Both the position numbers and the translations under genes were made by a program. A stretch of DNA of 40,879 bases from Clostridiales bacterium (GTDB taxonomy: Bacteria > Bacillota > Clostridia > Lachnospirales > Lachnospiraceae), in contig JAJQEU010000091.1 of the NCBI GenBank assembly GCA_021201535.1, forward strand, positions 4,401-45,279, read 5' to 3'. Below, in pieces: positions 1-7,298 of this stretch. Under the pieces are notes generated by a model. That model made no database searches, was not told where the DNA came from, and saw only the letters and a program-made list of their open reading frames with translations. How positions within the stretch are numbered: the first letter of the stretch is position 1; each line of letters opens with the position of its first letter.

Positions 1-2
1 AG

Positions 3-74
3 CAGTTCGTAGGGGAATCGAACCCCTGTTTCCGCCGTGAGAGGGCGGCGTCTTAACCCCTTGACCAACGAACC
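3..74 (-). tRNA. tRNA-Glu (anticodon CUC)
   Basis: Read on the minus strand this folds as a tRNA cloverleaf. The seven-base acceptor arm GGTTCGT pairs with ACGAACT (first pair G.U). The anticodon stem CCGCC/GGCGG encloses loop CTCTCAC, and the T arm has the canonical TTCGATT loop between AGGGG and CCCCT. The loop places anticodon CUC at 39-41, which reads GAG, so the amino acid is glutamate. The discriminator base is G, as expected for tRNA-Glu. The CCA end is not encoded and must be added after transcription. Exact ends could be off by one base. Confidence 0.93.
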
Positions 75-85
75 AAACAATAAGG

Positions 86-114
86 ATTATACAGATAAAA
101 ACAATCTGTGTCAA
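86..114 (-). promoter_or_regulatory. Consensus sigma-A promoter of the tRNA-Glu gene
   Basis: On the minus strand a perfect TTGACA (109-114) is followed after exactly 17 bases by a perfect TATAAT (86-91). Transcription would start near 79, a few bases before the mature tRNA 5' end at 74. A fully consensus promoter is common for stable RNA genes. The spacer itself is a short inverted repeat (CAGAT...ATCTG). Confidence 0.9.
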
Positions 115-131
115 CCTGTTTTTTAATTTTT

Positions 132-196
132 GGTGAAAAATAATTTCACCGGATTTATAAGATTTCATGAGAAGCCGCTTTCGGCTTCCCATGAAA
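132..196 (-). terminator. Two hairpins after rplT, probable operon end
   Basis: A 13-bp stem (165-177 with 182-194, loop CTTT, one G.U pair on the minus strand, extendable by two A-T pairs to 163-196) lies 11 bases after the rplT stop codon. A second stem, GGTGAAA with TTTCACC (132-138 with 144-150), follows. Neither has a good U-tract on the minus strand, so these are probably the 3' end structure of the infC-rpmI-rplT transcript rather than a textbook intrinsic terminator. Confidence 0.5.
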
Positions 197-206
197 AAAC
201 CCTGAT

Positions 207-563
207 CTAAGCCAGCTTTGCCTTCGCGGTATCCACCAGCGCCGCAAAACCATCCGCATCATTGACTGCCATCTCGGCCAGCATCTTGCGGTTGATCTCA
301 ATCCCGGCCAGCTTCAGACCATACATAAACCGGCTGTAGGACAGACCGTTCAGTCTCGCCGCCGCGTTGATACGGGCAATCCACAGCTGACGGAACTGTC
401 TCTTTCTCTGTTTCCGACCCTCATAGGAGCTCGCCAGAGCGCGCATCACAGACTGCTTGGCCACCCGATACTGTTTTGATCTGGCGCCTCTGTAGCCCTT
501 TGCCATCTTCAATACTCTTTTATGTTTCTTTTTCGCGTTATATCCGCCTTTTATTCTTGCCAT
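207..563 (-). CDS. rplT: 50S ribosomal protein L20
   Basis: This 118-residue protein is full length for L20. It has the typical N-terminus MARIKGG, a very basic helical first half rich in Lys and Arg, and the conserved stretch [11 protein letters not shown] near residue 60. L20 binds 23S rRNA early in 50S assembly. In Firmicutes it also represses its own operon by acting on the leader RNA upstream of infC. The start follows AGGAGG with 8-base spacing. It is the last gene of infC-rpmI-rplT, 23 bases after rpmI. Identification is secure. Confidence 0.98.
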   Translation of the reverse strand: MARIKGGYNAKKKHKRVLKMAKGYRGARSKQYRVAKQSVMRALASSYEGRKQRKRQFRQLWIARINAAARLNGLSYSRFMYGLKLAGIEINRKMLAEMAVNDADGFAALVDTAKAKLA

Positions 564-586
564 TTCATTGTCCTCCTGAATTCTGC

Positions 587-784
587 TTACAGATACGGTA
601 AAATCTTCTTCATGTTCTTAACATTGCTGGCGTCGGTCATCGTCGGCTTTCTGAGATTTCTCTTTCTCTTGGCAGTTTTCTTGGTTAAGATATGACTCTT
701 GTAAGCTTTATTTCTCTTCAACTGACCGCTTCCCGTCTTTTTAAAGCGCTTTGCTGCTGCTCTTTTTGTTTTCATTTTTGGCAT
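587..784 (-). CDS. rpmI: 50S ribosomal protein L35
   Basis: This 65-residue basic protein begins [18 protein letters not shown], the standard L35 N-terminus, and is full length. The start at 784 follows AGGAGG with 8-base spacing. The reading frame stays open upstream for a further 14 codons, but those residues do not belong to L35 and have no ribosome binding site. L35 is a small component of the large subunit. The gene sits between infC and rplT in the conserved order, so translation of the three is presumably coordinated. Confidence 0.98.
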   Translation of the reverse strand: MPKMKTKRAAAKRFKKTGSGQLKRNKAYKSHILTKKTAKRKRNLRKPTMTDASNVKNMKKILPYL

Positions 785-840
785 AGTGAATTCCTCCTGA
801 AAAATAGTCTCGCGTGCTGGAAACAATCACAATCAGCATG

Positions 841-1347
841 CTATCGTTTCTGGCCAAGCACCATCGTCATGCTGCGGCCTTCCATCTTGGGTGCCTTCTC
901 CACAACTGCAATATCGGCAAGCGACTCCGCAAAATCAGTCAGAATATGCTTGCTGTTCTGCACATGCGCCATCTCTCTGCCACGAAAGCGCAGGGAAATC
1001 TTTACCTTGTCGCCCTTCGTGATAAATTTCCTGGCGGCGTTTACTTTGGTATTCAGATCATTCGCTTCAATATTGGGAGACAAGCGCACTTCTTTGAGCT
1101 CGACAGTCTTCTGCTTCTTGCGCGCCTCTTTTTCCTTGCGGCTCTGCTCATAACGGAACTTCCCGTAATCGATGATCTTGACAACCGGCGGCTTTGCGTT
1201 CGGCGCGATCTTTACCAGGTCAAGTCCCGCCTCCTGTGCCAGTTTGTACGCGTCCCGCGCAGACATGATGCCCATCTGAGTCCCGTCCGCCGATACCACA
1301 CGGACTTCTCTGTCTCTGATTTGTTCATTAATCTGTAAATGGCTAAT
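841..1347 (-). CDS. infC: Translation initiation factor IF-3, AUU start codon
   Basis: This is IF-3 (168 residues). It shows the N-terminal hallmark INEQIRDREVRV near residue 5, a Lys/Glu-rich linker helix around 75-85, and the C-domain with KISLRFRGREMAH near 110. IF-3 binds the 30S subunit and checks start codon and initiator tRNA pairing. The start is chosen at ATT (1345-1347): a strong GGAGGT lies 7 bases upstream, and the protein family begins a few residues before INEQIRD. In-frame ATG codons further upstream would add unrelated residues and would overlap the leader terminator. An AUU start is the known autoregulatory feature of infC in E. coli and Bacillus, since IF-3 discriminates against it. 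The gene is first in the operon. Confidence 0.96.
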   Translation of the reverse strand: MSHLQINEQIRDREVRVVSADGTQMGIMSARDAYKLAQEAGLDLVKIAPNAKPPVVKIIDYGKFRYEQSRKEKEARKKQKTVELKEVRLSPNIEANDLNTKVNAARKFITKGDKVKISLRFRGREMAHVQNSKHILTDFAESLADIAVVEKAPKMEGRSMTMVLGQKR

Positions 1348-1368
1348 GGTGATTACCTCCGTAAACAT

Positions 1369-1395
1369 AAAAAAGTGGACAGGCAGACCATCCAC
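1369..1395 (-). terminator. Attenuator-like terminator in the infC leader
   Basis: On the minus strand an 8-bp stem (1388-1395 with 1375-1382, two G.U pairs, five-base loop) is followed at once by six U residues (1369-1374). It lies about 22 bases before the infC start codon and about 100 bases after the promoter, inside the 5' leader. This is the arrangement of the L20-controlled leader of the Firmicutes infC operon, where bound L20 favours premature termination. I did not work out the competing antiterminator fold, so the link to L20 rests on known family behaviour. Confidence 0.65.
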
Positions 1396-1498
1396 AATAA
1401 ATCAAAATACAAAATTATGCTTTGAAATATAAACCACAGGTCACGCAATTGTGCCAGGGTGAGAGTGGATCCTCTGCTTTGTTTTCAACAACGGTGCT

Positions 1499-1527
1499 AT
1501 TATGGCACATTCTGAGCGGTTCGTCAA
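1499..1527 (-). promoter_or_regulatory. Promoter of infC-rpmI-rplT
   Basis: On the minus strand TTGACG (1522-1527), a 17-base spacer and CATAAT (1499-1504) form a good sigma-A promoter. Transcription should start near 1492, leaving a leader of about 145 bases before infC. Confidence 0.8.
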
Positions 1528-1542
1528 GGACTTTTTTTGGGG

Positions 1543-1571
1543 TTGCCGAATTCCCGTAAAAACTGTATAAT
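1543..1571 (+). promoter_or_regulatory. Promoter of the PHP-domain gene
   Basis: TTGCCG (1543-1548), a 17-base spacer and a perfect TATAAT (1566-1571) point rightward to the gene at 1624. Its -35 element lies only 15 bases from the -35 of the infC promoter on the other strand, so the two RNA polymerase sites face away from each other and nearly touch. Confidence 0.75.
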
Positions 1572-1623
1572 AAATGCTAAAATAATCGGATATCAAAACA
1601 AATGATGAATCCGAGGGAATCTG

Positions 1624-2496
1624 ATGAGGATACAATATATGAAACGAGTTGATTTACATGTTCACTCTACTGCCTCCGACGGCACCTGCACCCCGACCGA
1701 ACTCGTGCTTGAGGCAAAAAAAGCAAAGCTTTATTCTGTCGCACTGACCGATCATGACACAGTCAGCGGCATTGACGAATTTATGGAAGCCGGGATTAAA
1801 TACGGTCTCAGAACCATTGCGGGCGTAGAGCTTTCCACCGAATACGAAAATACAGAGATTCACGTAGTCGGGCTTTTTATTGACCCGGAAAACGAGGCTC
1901 TTCTCCGGCAGCTCCGTACCTTCCGCGACAATCGCGATAACCGTAATCTGAAAATGATCGACCGCCTGCGCGAGGAGGGCTTTCAGATTACCGCTGAGGA
2001 GATTTATGAGCGTTATCCCGATGCAGTTGTAGCCAGGCCGCACATTGCCCGGTTTCTTGCGGATACACATCAGGTTGAGAACATACAGGCGGCATTTGAC
2101 AAATATATCGGCGAGGGCTGCAGCTGCTATGTGGAGAGATACAAAATTTCTCCCATGCGCGCGGTCGAACTGATCCGCAACGCGGGCGGTGTCGCCATCC
2201 TGGCACATCCATGTCTGTATAAAATATCTGATGAAACAATGAATCAGATGCTGAAAGAAATGAAAAAAGCCGGTCTGGACGGTATTGAAGCCCTCCATTC
2301 CCGCAACCAGGCTTCCGATGAACAGAAGTACCGGGCACTTGCAAAAAAATACGGTCTTCTCATATCCGGCGGCTCGGATTATCACGGGACAAACAAACCC
2401 GACATTCATCTCGGAACAGGTACGGGAGACCTCGTCGTTCCCAAAAAAATCCTGTTGGATATCCTGTTATTTATGAAAACATTCCGGGACAGATAA
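1624..2496 (+). CDS. PHP-domain metal-dependent phosphoesterase (YciV/TrpH-like)
   Basis: This 290-residue protein is a stand-alone PHP domain of the YciV/TrpH (RNase AM) type. Metal-binding motifs are visible in order: DLHVHSTASDG (His12, His14, Asp19), LTDHDT (Asp43, His44, Asp45), GVELSTEY near 67, ARPHIARFL near 139, AHPCLY near 195 and SDYHG near 256. Characterised relatives hydrolyse nucleoside 3',5'-bisphosphates or trim RNA 5' ends; the substrate here is inferred from family only. Start 1624 has GAGGG 6 bases upstream. The ATG at 1639, with GAGGA 8 bases upstream and residues MKRVDLHVHS, is an equally possible start. The gene is monocistronic with its own promoter and a strong hairpin after it. 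Confidence 0.85.
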   Translation: MRIQYMKRVDLHVHSTASDGTCTPTELVLEAKKAKLYSVALTDHDTVSGIDEFMEAGIKYGLRTIAGVELSTEYENTEIHVVGLFIDPENEALLRQLRTFRDNRDNRNLKMIDRLREEGFQITAEEIYERYPDAVVARPHIARFLADTHQVENIQAAFDKYIGEGCSCYVERYKISPMRAVELIRNAGGVAILAHPCLYKISDETMNQMLKEMKKAGLDGIEALHSRNQASDEQKYRALAKKYGLLISGGSDYHGTNKPDIHLGTGTGDLVVPKKILLDILLFMKTFRDR

Positions 2497-2506
2497 TTCA
2501 CAGCGG

Positions 2507-2542
2507 CCCGGTCTTTCCGTATTAATATCCGGAAAGGCCGGG
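2507..2542. terminator. Strong hairpin between convergent genes
   Basis: A 13-bp stem (2507-2519 with 2530-2542, one G.U pair, ten-base loop) stands 11 bases after the PHP gene stop codon and also downstream of the converging gene at 2659. No good T-run follows on either strand, so it may act as a transcript 3' end or processing barrier for both sides rather than a classical terminator. Confidence 0.55.
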
Positions 2543-2574
2543 TCATCGTTCTGCTGTCTTTTATGTAAAAGATC

Positions 2575-2633
2575 GTAATTTACGCCATCATACGTACTTC
2601 GCAGCAGGTGCGAAGTACTGTCCTGAATAGTTA
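2575..2633. repeat. Dispersed hairpin repeat, copy 1
   Basis: This stretch matches 35625-35680 over 56 aligned bases with 7 mismatches and one 3-base gap. Its centre is a perfect 9-bp hairpin, TACTTCGCA with TGCGAAGTA. It lies 25 bases after the stop codon of the minus-strand gene at 2659 and is followed by a strong hairpin, the same arrangement as copy 2. Confidence 0.75.
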
Positions 2634-2658
2634 TAAAAGATCTTCTTTCTCCGCTTTT

Positions 2659-5142
2659 TCATCTGCTCCATACTCCGGCATAAACTTCATCTGTCACTTT
2701 GCCGTATACAATCTGACTGAGCGCCACATTTCCTGCAATCTCCGCCTGCAGATAGCAGATGTTTCCCCGGCGCACCGCCAGTGTATCAAAACCGTCACCG
2801 TCCCAATCGCCTGCAAAAGCCGTATCCGTACTTTTTCCGTATGTCACCACAATGTCTGCTGCACCGTCGGCAAGCGTGTTTTTGATATAATAAATATTCC
2901 CACGGCGTACCGCCAGTGTATCTTTTACATTCACCGTACCGGAAGCATTTCCCGACCATTTTCCGGCAAGTACCTCGTCCGTCACTTTTCCATAAGCGAC
3001 CGTATAATCTGCATCACCGCCGCTCAGTGAATTTTTAAAATAATACTGGTTTCCGCGGCGTACCGCCAGCGTATCACAGCCATCACCGTTCCAGTCACCG
3101 ACAAGCACTTCATCTGTTTCCTTTCCATAACAGATCACCATGTCCGCGTCGCCGGATTTTAAACTATTACTGAAATAATACATGTTGCCGCGGCGTACAC
3201 ACAATGTATCCACACCATCCCCATCCCAGTCACCGACAAGAACCTCATCCGTTACTTTTCCATATGTAATAACCTCGTCTGCATCGCCACTTTTCAAGCT
3301 GCAGCTGAAATAATAAGTATTCCCGCGTCGCACAACCAATGTGTCAGTAACTGTTTCTTCTGTTACACTGCCAATCTGAGCTGTGACATCCCCAAAACCG
3401 CTGCAAGTCACAGTTATGGTATATGTACCCGCCGCCCCATTGACGAACGGAGCGATATCAAAGTTGATGGTTCCGTCTTCATTGAAAAAGTCGCTGCCTG
3501 TATATTCCGGTTCTACATCATGCTGCCACTGCAATGTGTAGGAATCCGTAATTTCCTCGCCATCCTCATTGACATAAGTAAGAGAAAGATCACCCGCCAT
3601 TTCTATATAATCAGCCAGCGTCTCACCGTTTCCGCCGGTCAGCGTAAGGACATTATCCACAATCGCCACTGTCGCGCCCGATGTAATCATGAGATCTCCG
3701 ATCTCCGATCCCGCCAGAGAAATCGTGAGATTCTGTCCGATCGTATTATATCCTCCCTCAAAGGTATTATCATCATCCTCAATCGCATAACTGCTGTCCG
3801 GTAAAATCGTAACCTGGTAGATTACACTCCCATCTGTCTCTGTATAGCTGACGGCATAATCCTTTTCCGGCTCCAGGTCGCTGCCGAATTTCCCGAGCAC
3901 ATACGCAACCGTGAGGTCATCCGCGCTGTAGGACTCATTTACCGCCAGATTGCTGACAGAAACCGTAAAAACGGTTCCGTTCGGATCATAAACCGCATCG
4001 CTGATCGTAATTTCTGACACTGTTCCGATCTGCGCCGTCACATCATCAAAACCTCCGCAGCTTACAGTGATGGTATACACCCCGTCTTCACCGTAGACAA
4101 AAGGCTCAATCTCAAAATTAACGCTTCCGTCCTCATTAAAAAAGTCAGAGGATGTATATTCCGGTTCCACATCATGCGCCCACTGCAGCGTATATGTCGT
4201 GGAAATCGCTTCATCTTCCTGACTGACATAGCTCAAAGTGATTTCAGAAGCCAGTTCCAGATAATCCGCCAGCGTCTCGCCGTTTCCGCCGGTCAGTGAC
4301 AGCGTATTATTCTCCAGTGTTACCGTCGCACAGGAAGAAATCACGATACGTCCGACCGTTGTTCCGTTCACAGCGACATCCAGGTTCTGCCCCAGCGTAT
4401 TATATGTCATCTCGTCGTGCTCATAGTCGTCATCATCCACATTGAAGCTGGTATTGCCGATCACAACCTGATAAACAATTTCTGTATCCGATGAGGAGAG
4501 AAGCTCCGTCGTATAATCCTCGTCTGCCGTAAGATCACTGGAAAACTTTCCAACCGCATAGGAAATACTGATATCGCTGTAATCCACATCCTCTGCCGGA
4601 TTCATAATTGTAATGGTAAACGCGGTTCCATCCGGATCATAAACAGCTTCTCCGAGACTGATACTGGTATCAGAGGCATCGCCTTCCAGAGCCTCATTGA
4701 CAGCTGAAATGATTGCCACAGAAGAGCAGGTAGCGGTACTCACCGTATCTACCTCATAAGTACCGGCCGTATTTCCAACCACCTGTTCGCTGATGCCGCT
4801 TTCCGCCCGATAGGAATACTGTGTATTCTGTCCGCTGGCACCGCTGACGGTAATACCCGTGACTGCTCCATCCGCAACTGTCACTTCCACGCTGATCGGA
4901 TATTCGTTAAAATCTTCATCTTCATCATGCTCCACCGTCGCTGTTCCGGTATATGTTCCGTCCTCCAGATTTTCCGGTATCGTAATTGTATAACCGGAGG
5001 CCGTATCTGTATCACTGCCCGTCGCACCTGAACCGTCCTCTCCCTGAATCGCAAACGCCGCTGTCTGTGAGGAACCGAAAACCATGACCCCGGCCAGAAT
5101 CAGCGCACACATCTTTTTACTCTGTACCTTTTTTCTGTGCAT
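2659..5142 (-). CDS. Secreted modular protein: FMN-binding-like domain, duplicated module, DWDGDG repeats
   Basis: The 827-residue protein has a signal peptide: basic N-terminus, hydrophobic 12-22, likely cleavage after AFA at 31. Residues 61-152 resemble an FMN-binding domain: it opens DGTYTGTA, has a VTVADGAVTGITV strand and ends VDTVSTATCSS. The SGAT flavinylation motif is changed to STAT but Thr138 is kept. Residues 162-377 and 378-595 are two copies of one module of about 217 residues, sharing AVYDP, YNTLGQNL or YNTIGQNL, LTGGNGETLADY, DVEPEYT and SDFFNEDG; I do not recognise it. Residues 600-827 are five repeats of 42-51 residues starting DTL.VRRGN; three contain Asp-rich DWDGDG or DWNGDG, like VCBS/FG-GAP calcium loops. 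There is no LPXTG motif or C-terminal membrane anchor. The start follows GGAG at good spacing. The divergent two-component genes next door may control it. Function unknown; probably extracellular. Confidence 0.8.
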   Translation of the reverse strand: MHRKKVQSKKMCALILAGVMVFGSSQTAAFAIQGEDGSGATGSDTDTASGYTITIPENLEDGTYTGTATVEHDEDEDFNEYPISVEVTVADGAVTGITVSGASGQNTQYSYRAESGISEQVVGNTAGTYEVDTVSTATCSSVAIISAVNEALEGDASDTSISLGEAVYDPDGTAFTITIMNPAEDVDYSDISISYAVGKFSSDLTADEDYTTELLSSSDTEIVYQVVIGNTSFNVDDDDYEHDEMTYNTLGQNLDVAVNGTTVGRIVISSCATVTLENNTLSLTGGNGETLADYLELASEITLSYVSQEDEAISTTYTLQWAHDVEPEYTSSDFFNEDGSVNFEIEPFVYGEDGVYTITVSCGGFDDVTAQIGTVSEITISDAVYDPNGTVFTVSVSNLAVNESYSADDLTVAYVLGKFGSDLEPEKDYAVSYTETDGSVIYQVTILPDSSYAIEDDDNTFEGGYNTIGQNLTISLAGSEIGDLMITSGATVAIVDNVLTLTGGNGETLADYIEMAGDLSLTYVNEDGEEITDSYTLQWQHDVEPEYTGSDFFNEDGTINFDIAPFVNGAAGTYTITVTCSGFGDVTAQIGSVTEETVTDTLVVRRGNTYYFSCSLKSGDADEVITYGKVTDEVLVGDWDGDGVDTLCVRRGNMYYFSNSLKSGDADMVICYGKETDEVLVGDWNGDGCDTLAVRRGNQYYFKNSLSGGDADYTVAYGKVTDEVLAGKWSGNASGTVNVKDTLAVRRGNIYYIKNTLADGAADIVVTYGKSTDTAFAGDWDGDGFDTLAVRRGNICYLQAEIAGNVALSQIVYGKVTDEVYAGVWSR

Positions 5143-5169
5143 ATTTTTCTCCTTTTTTGCTGACTAATT

Positions 5170-5343
5170 TTAGTTAGTTTACATTTACCATATTGGAGTA
5201 TAACAGATCATTTTGTATCAAATGTCATGGAATTGTTATGGAAATATATATTTTTTATTTTTTACATTTCCTTTCGGGAATTTTTCATTTTCAGTATTGA
5301 AAAAATATGCCATATAACGTATGATATTAAATATAACTAACTA
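5170..5343. other. Divergent intergenic region with an inverted repeat
   Basis: The 219-base gap between the secreted protein gene and the response regulator gene is strongly A/T-rich. TTAGTTAGTT at 5170-5179 reappears inverted as AACTAACTA at 5335-5343, the second copy lying just after the predicted start of the regulator transcript. A smaller dyad ACTAA/TTAGT sits at the left copy. These could be binding sites for the adjacent OmpR-type regulator, which usually binds paired short repeats; this is inference. I could not find a convincing sigma-A promoter for the leftward gene. Confidence 0.35.
5297..5325 (+). promoter_or_regulatory. Promoter of the two-component operon
   Basis: TTGAAA (5297-5302), a 17-base spacer and TATGAT (5320-5325), each one base from consensus, precede the response regulator gene. 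Transcription would start near 5332, about 30 bases before the start codon. Confidence 0.75.
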
Positions 5344-5361
5344 CAGTGAGGCTTTGCTATA

Positions 5362-6042
5362 ATGAGTACCATGGTTTTAATCTGCGATGACAATATTTCC
5401 GTCCACAAAGCACTGTCCGCGTATCTGAGAGACACAGGTATCGAGGTAGTTTCTTCCTATAACGGAGCGGACGCGCTGCAGGCACTCCGACAGCATATGA
5501 TTCAGTTTGTGATTCTTGACCTGATGCTTCCGGATCTGTCCGGATTTGAAGTGTTAAAGGAAATCCGCTCCTTCAGTGATGTTCCCGTTCTCATCCTCAG
5601 CGCGAAAAATACAGAGGCAGAACGAATTCTCGGGTTGGAACTGGGCGCGGACGATTACATAGCCAAACCATTCTCAGCACGCGAGATTGCCACCCGCGTG
5701 CAGGTTATTTTAAGGAGAGCACGCAGATCGTCAGATCATGAGCCACAGTTGGTCTCATTTACAAATCTGTCCATTGATCTGACATCCTTCACAGCACGCA
5801 TTGATAAAAAAGAGCTGTCCCTGACGCCGATGGAACTGAAAATACTCGCTTTATTCGCGGGCAGACCAAACACCGTATTGAGTCGTGAACAGATTATCGG
5901 GAATGTATGGGGATATGATTATTACGGAGACATACGGACGGTTGACACACAGATCAACCATATTCGCCGGAAAATCAAAAAAAACGCGAAATTTCAGATT
6001 ATTACTATTTACGGCGTTGGCTATAAGATGGAGGAAATATGA
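5362..6042 (+). CDS. OmpR/PhoB-family response regulator
   Basis: This 226-residue protein is full length. The receiver domain (about 1-118) has the acidic pair Asp9-Asp10, the phosphorylation site Asp53 in ILDLMLPDLSG, Ser80 in place of the usual Thr/Ser switch residue, and Lys102 in the conserved KPF. A winged-helix DNA-binding domain follows (about 130-226) with LTPMELKIL, VLSREQI and the DIRTVDTQINHIRRKIK recognition region. It should bind DNA when phosphorylated by the kinase encoded next. The start has GTGAGG about 10 bases upstream, a slightly long spacing. Its stop overlaps the kinase start as ATGA, indicating coupled translation. Target genes are unknown; the divergent secreted protein is the obvious candidate. 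Confidence 0.92.
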   Translation: MSTMVLICDDNISVHKALSAYLRDTGIEVVSSYNGADALQALRQHMIQFVILDLMLPDLSGFEVLKEIRSFSDVPVLILSAKNTEAERILGLELGADDYIAKPFSAREIATRVQVILRRARRSSDHEPQLVSFTNLSIDLTSFTARIDKKELSLTPMELKILALFAGRPNTVLSREQIIGNVWGYDYYGDIRTVDTQINHIRRKIKKNAKFQIITIYGVGYKMEEI

Positions 6043-7298
6043 AGCGGAGACTCTCAGCACAAAAACATTTTATACTGGTTCGCATCGCCATATATTTTGC
6101 CGCAGTTTCGGCATGCCTCGCCGTCTCGCTGCTTATTGTCCGAAATCAAAACGCGGATCTCGCCGAGACCGCCCGGAATCATATGAATTTTTACACAGAA
6201 AATCATTCTTTCCTCAGTTATCGCAACGCGGGAAATACCAACAATCTGAGTTTCCGCGCTTCAAACCATTCGGACGATCTGATTTATACATCAGAAGGCA
6301 GTCTGGCAGCCAGTTCAGTCAAAAACTCATCCGTGACAGAAGACAGCCTGCTGTATGATCAATATATAAAAAAATATATGACACAGATTCGGAACGGTGA
6401 AACTGTACAGTTTTGGATTGTCCGACCCACACCGGGCAGACATTTTGAAATCGCAGTCCTGCTGACGATGGAGGATGGAGGAATCTTTTGCCATATCAAT
6501 GAGCTTTATGCCTTTAATCAATGGCTGCGCACCATTTTCTGGGTGAGTTTTCTGCTGTTTTTCTGCTGTGCGCTTCCGCTTTCACTGGTCGTCCGAAAAA
6601 GCCGTGCGATAGAAGCAATCCAGCGAAATTATATCGACAACATCACTCATGAACTGAAATCTCCGATCTCCGCCGTCCGGGTTCTGACAGAAACGATATA
6701 CGACGGAATGGTTACAGATGAAAAAGAGAAAAAAGAATACTGCCGGATCATGCTGAACGAACTGGACAACCTCAATCACACGGTATCAGAAATGCTGGAG
6801 CTTTCCAGAATCCAAAATGAGATATCGGATTGTCCCCTCAGAAGCTTCCCTGTTTCAGATATATTTGACTCTGTCATCCATAAATATGCCGCCGTATGCT
6901 CTGACCGGGATATCCATTTCGTGTGCGAACTGCCGGAAGACAGTCTTCAGCTGTATACAAACCGTGATTTCGCCAGACGCATACTGGACATCCTGTTGGA
7001 CAATGCGGTGAAATTCTGCGGCAAAGAAAAAGAAATCCGCGTGACAGCCGGAGAAACCGCCAGACAGATTTCCATTCATGTAAAAAACAGCGGATTCGCC
7101 ATCCCGCCTGAAAAACAGCCCTATATATTTACACGATTTTACCAGGCAGACAAATCTCATCATGAAAAGGGCAGCGGTCTCGGCCTGGCCATCGCCAGTG
7201 AAATATCCGCATGTCTGAGGGAAAGTCTCTGGCTGGAGCGAAGTGACTCCTCCGGAACCGAATTCGCATTCACAATGCAAAAATCGGTTCACCTATAA
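6039..7298 (+). CDS. Membrane sensor histidine kinase
   Basis: The 419-residue kinase has transmembrane segments at about 12-33 and 165-185 flanking a sensor domain of about 130 residues outside the membrane. The second segment runs almost directly into the HisKA dimerisation helix, NITHELKSPISAVR with phospho-acceptor His204, so there is no room for a normal HAMP domain. The ATP-binding domain shows an N box (LDNAVKF) and a G box (GSGLGLAIAS), while the F box region reads FTRFYQADKSHH. It starts within the regulator stop codon (ATGA). The sensor domain matches nothing I recognise, so the signal is unknown. The last 6 bases overlap the end of the convergent HAD gene. Confidence 0.9.
   Translation: MKRRLSAQKHFILVRIAIYFAAVSACLAVSLLIVRNQNADLAETARNHMNFYTENHSFLSYRNAGNTNNLSFRASNHSDDLIYTSEGSLAASSVKNSSVTEDSLLYDQYIKKYMTQIRNGETVQFWIVRPTPGRHFEIAVLLTMEDGGIFCHINELYAFNQWLRTIFWVSFLLFFCCALPLSLVVRKSRAIEAIQRNYIDNITHELKSPISAVRVLTETIYDGMVTDEKEKKEYCRIMLNELDNLNHTVSEMLELSRIQNEISDCPLRSFPVSDIFDSVIHKYAAVCSDRDIHFVCELPEDSLQLYTNRDFARRILDILLDNAVKFCGKEKEIRVTAGETARQISIHVKNSGFAIPPEKQPYIFTRFYQADKSHHEKGSGLGLAIASEISACLRESLWLERSDSSGTEFAFTMQKSVHL

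Noticed and set aside
1348-1395. ATG start for infC at 1395 giving a longer protein
   Set aside because: The extra residues overlap the leader terminator, are not family sequence and lack a ribosome site, whereas ATT at 1347 has GGAGGT at ideal distance.
2659-3345. Repeats in the secreted gene as a possible recombination or assembly artefact
   Set aside because: The five units differ at many positions and vary in length, so they are old protein repeats rather than a recent or artificial duplication.
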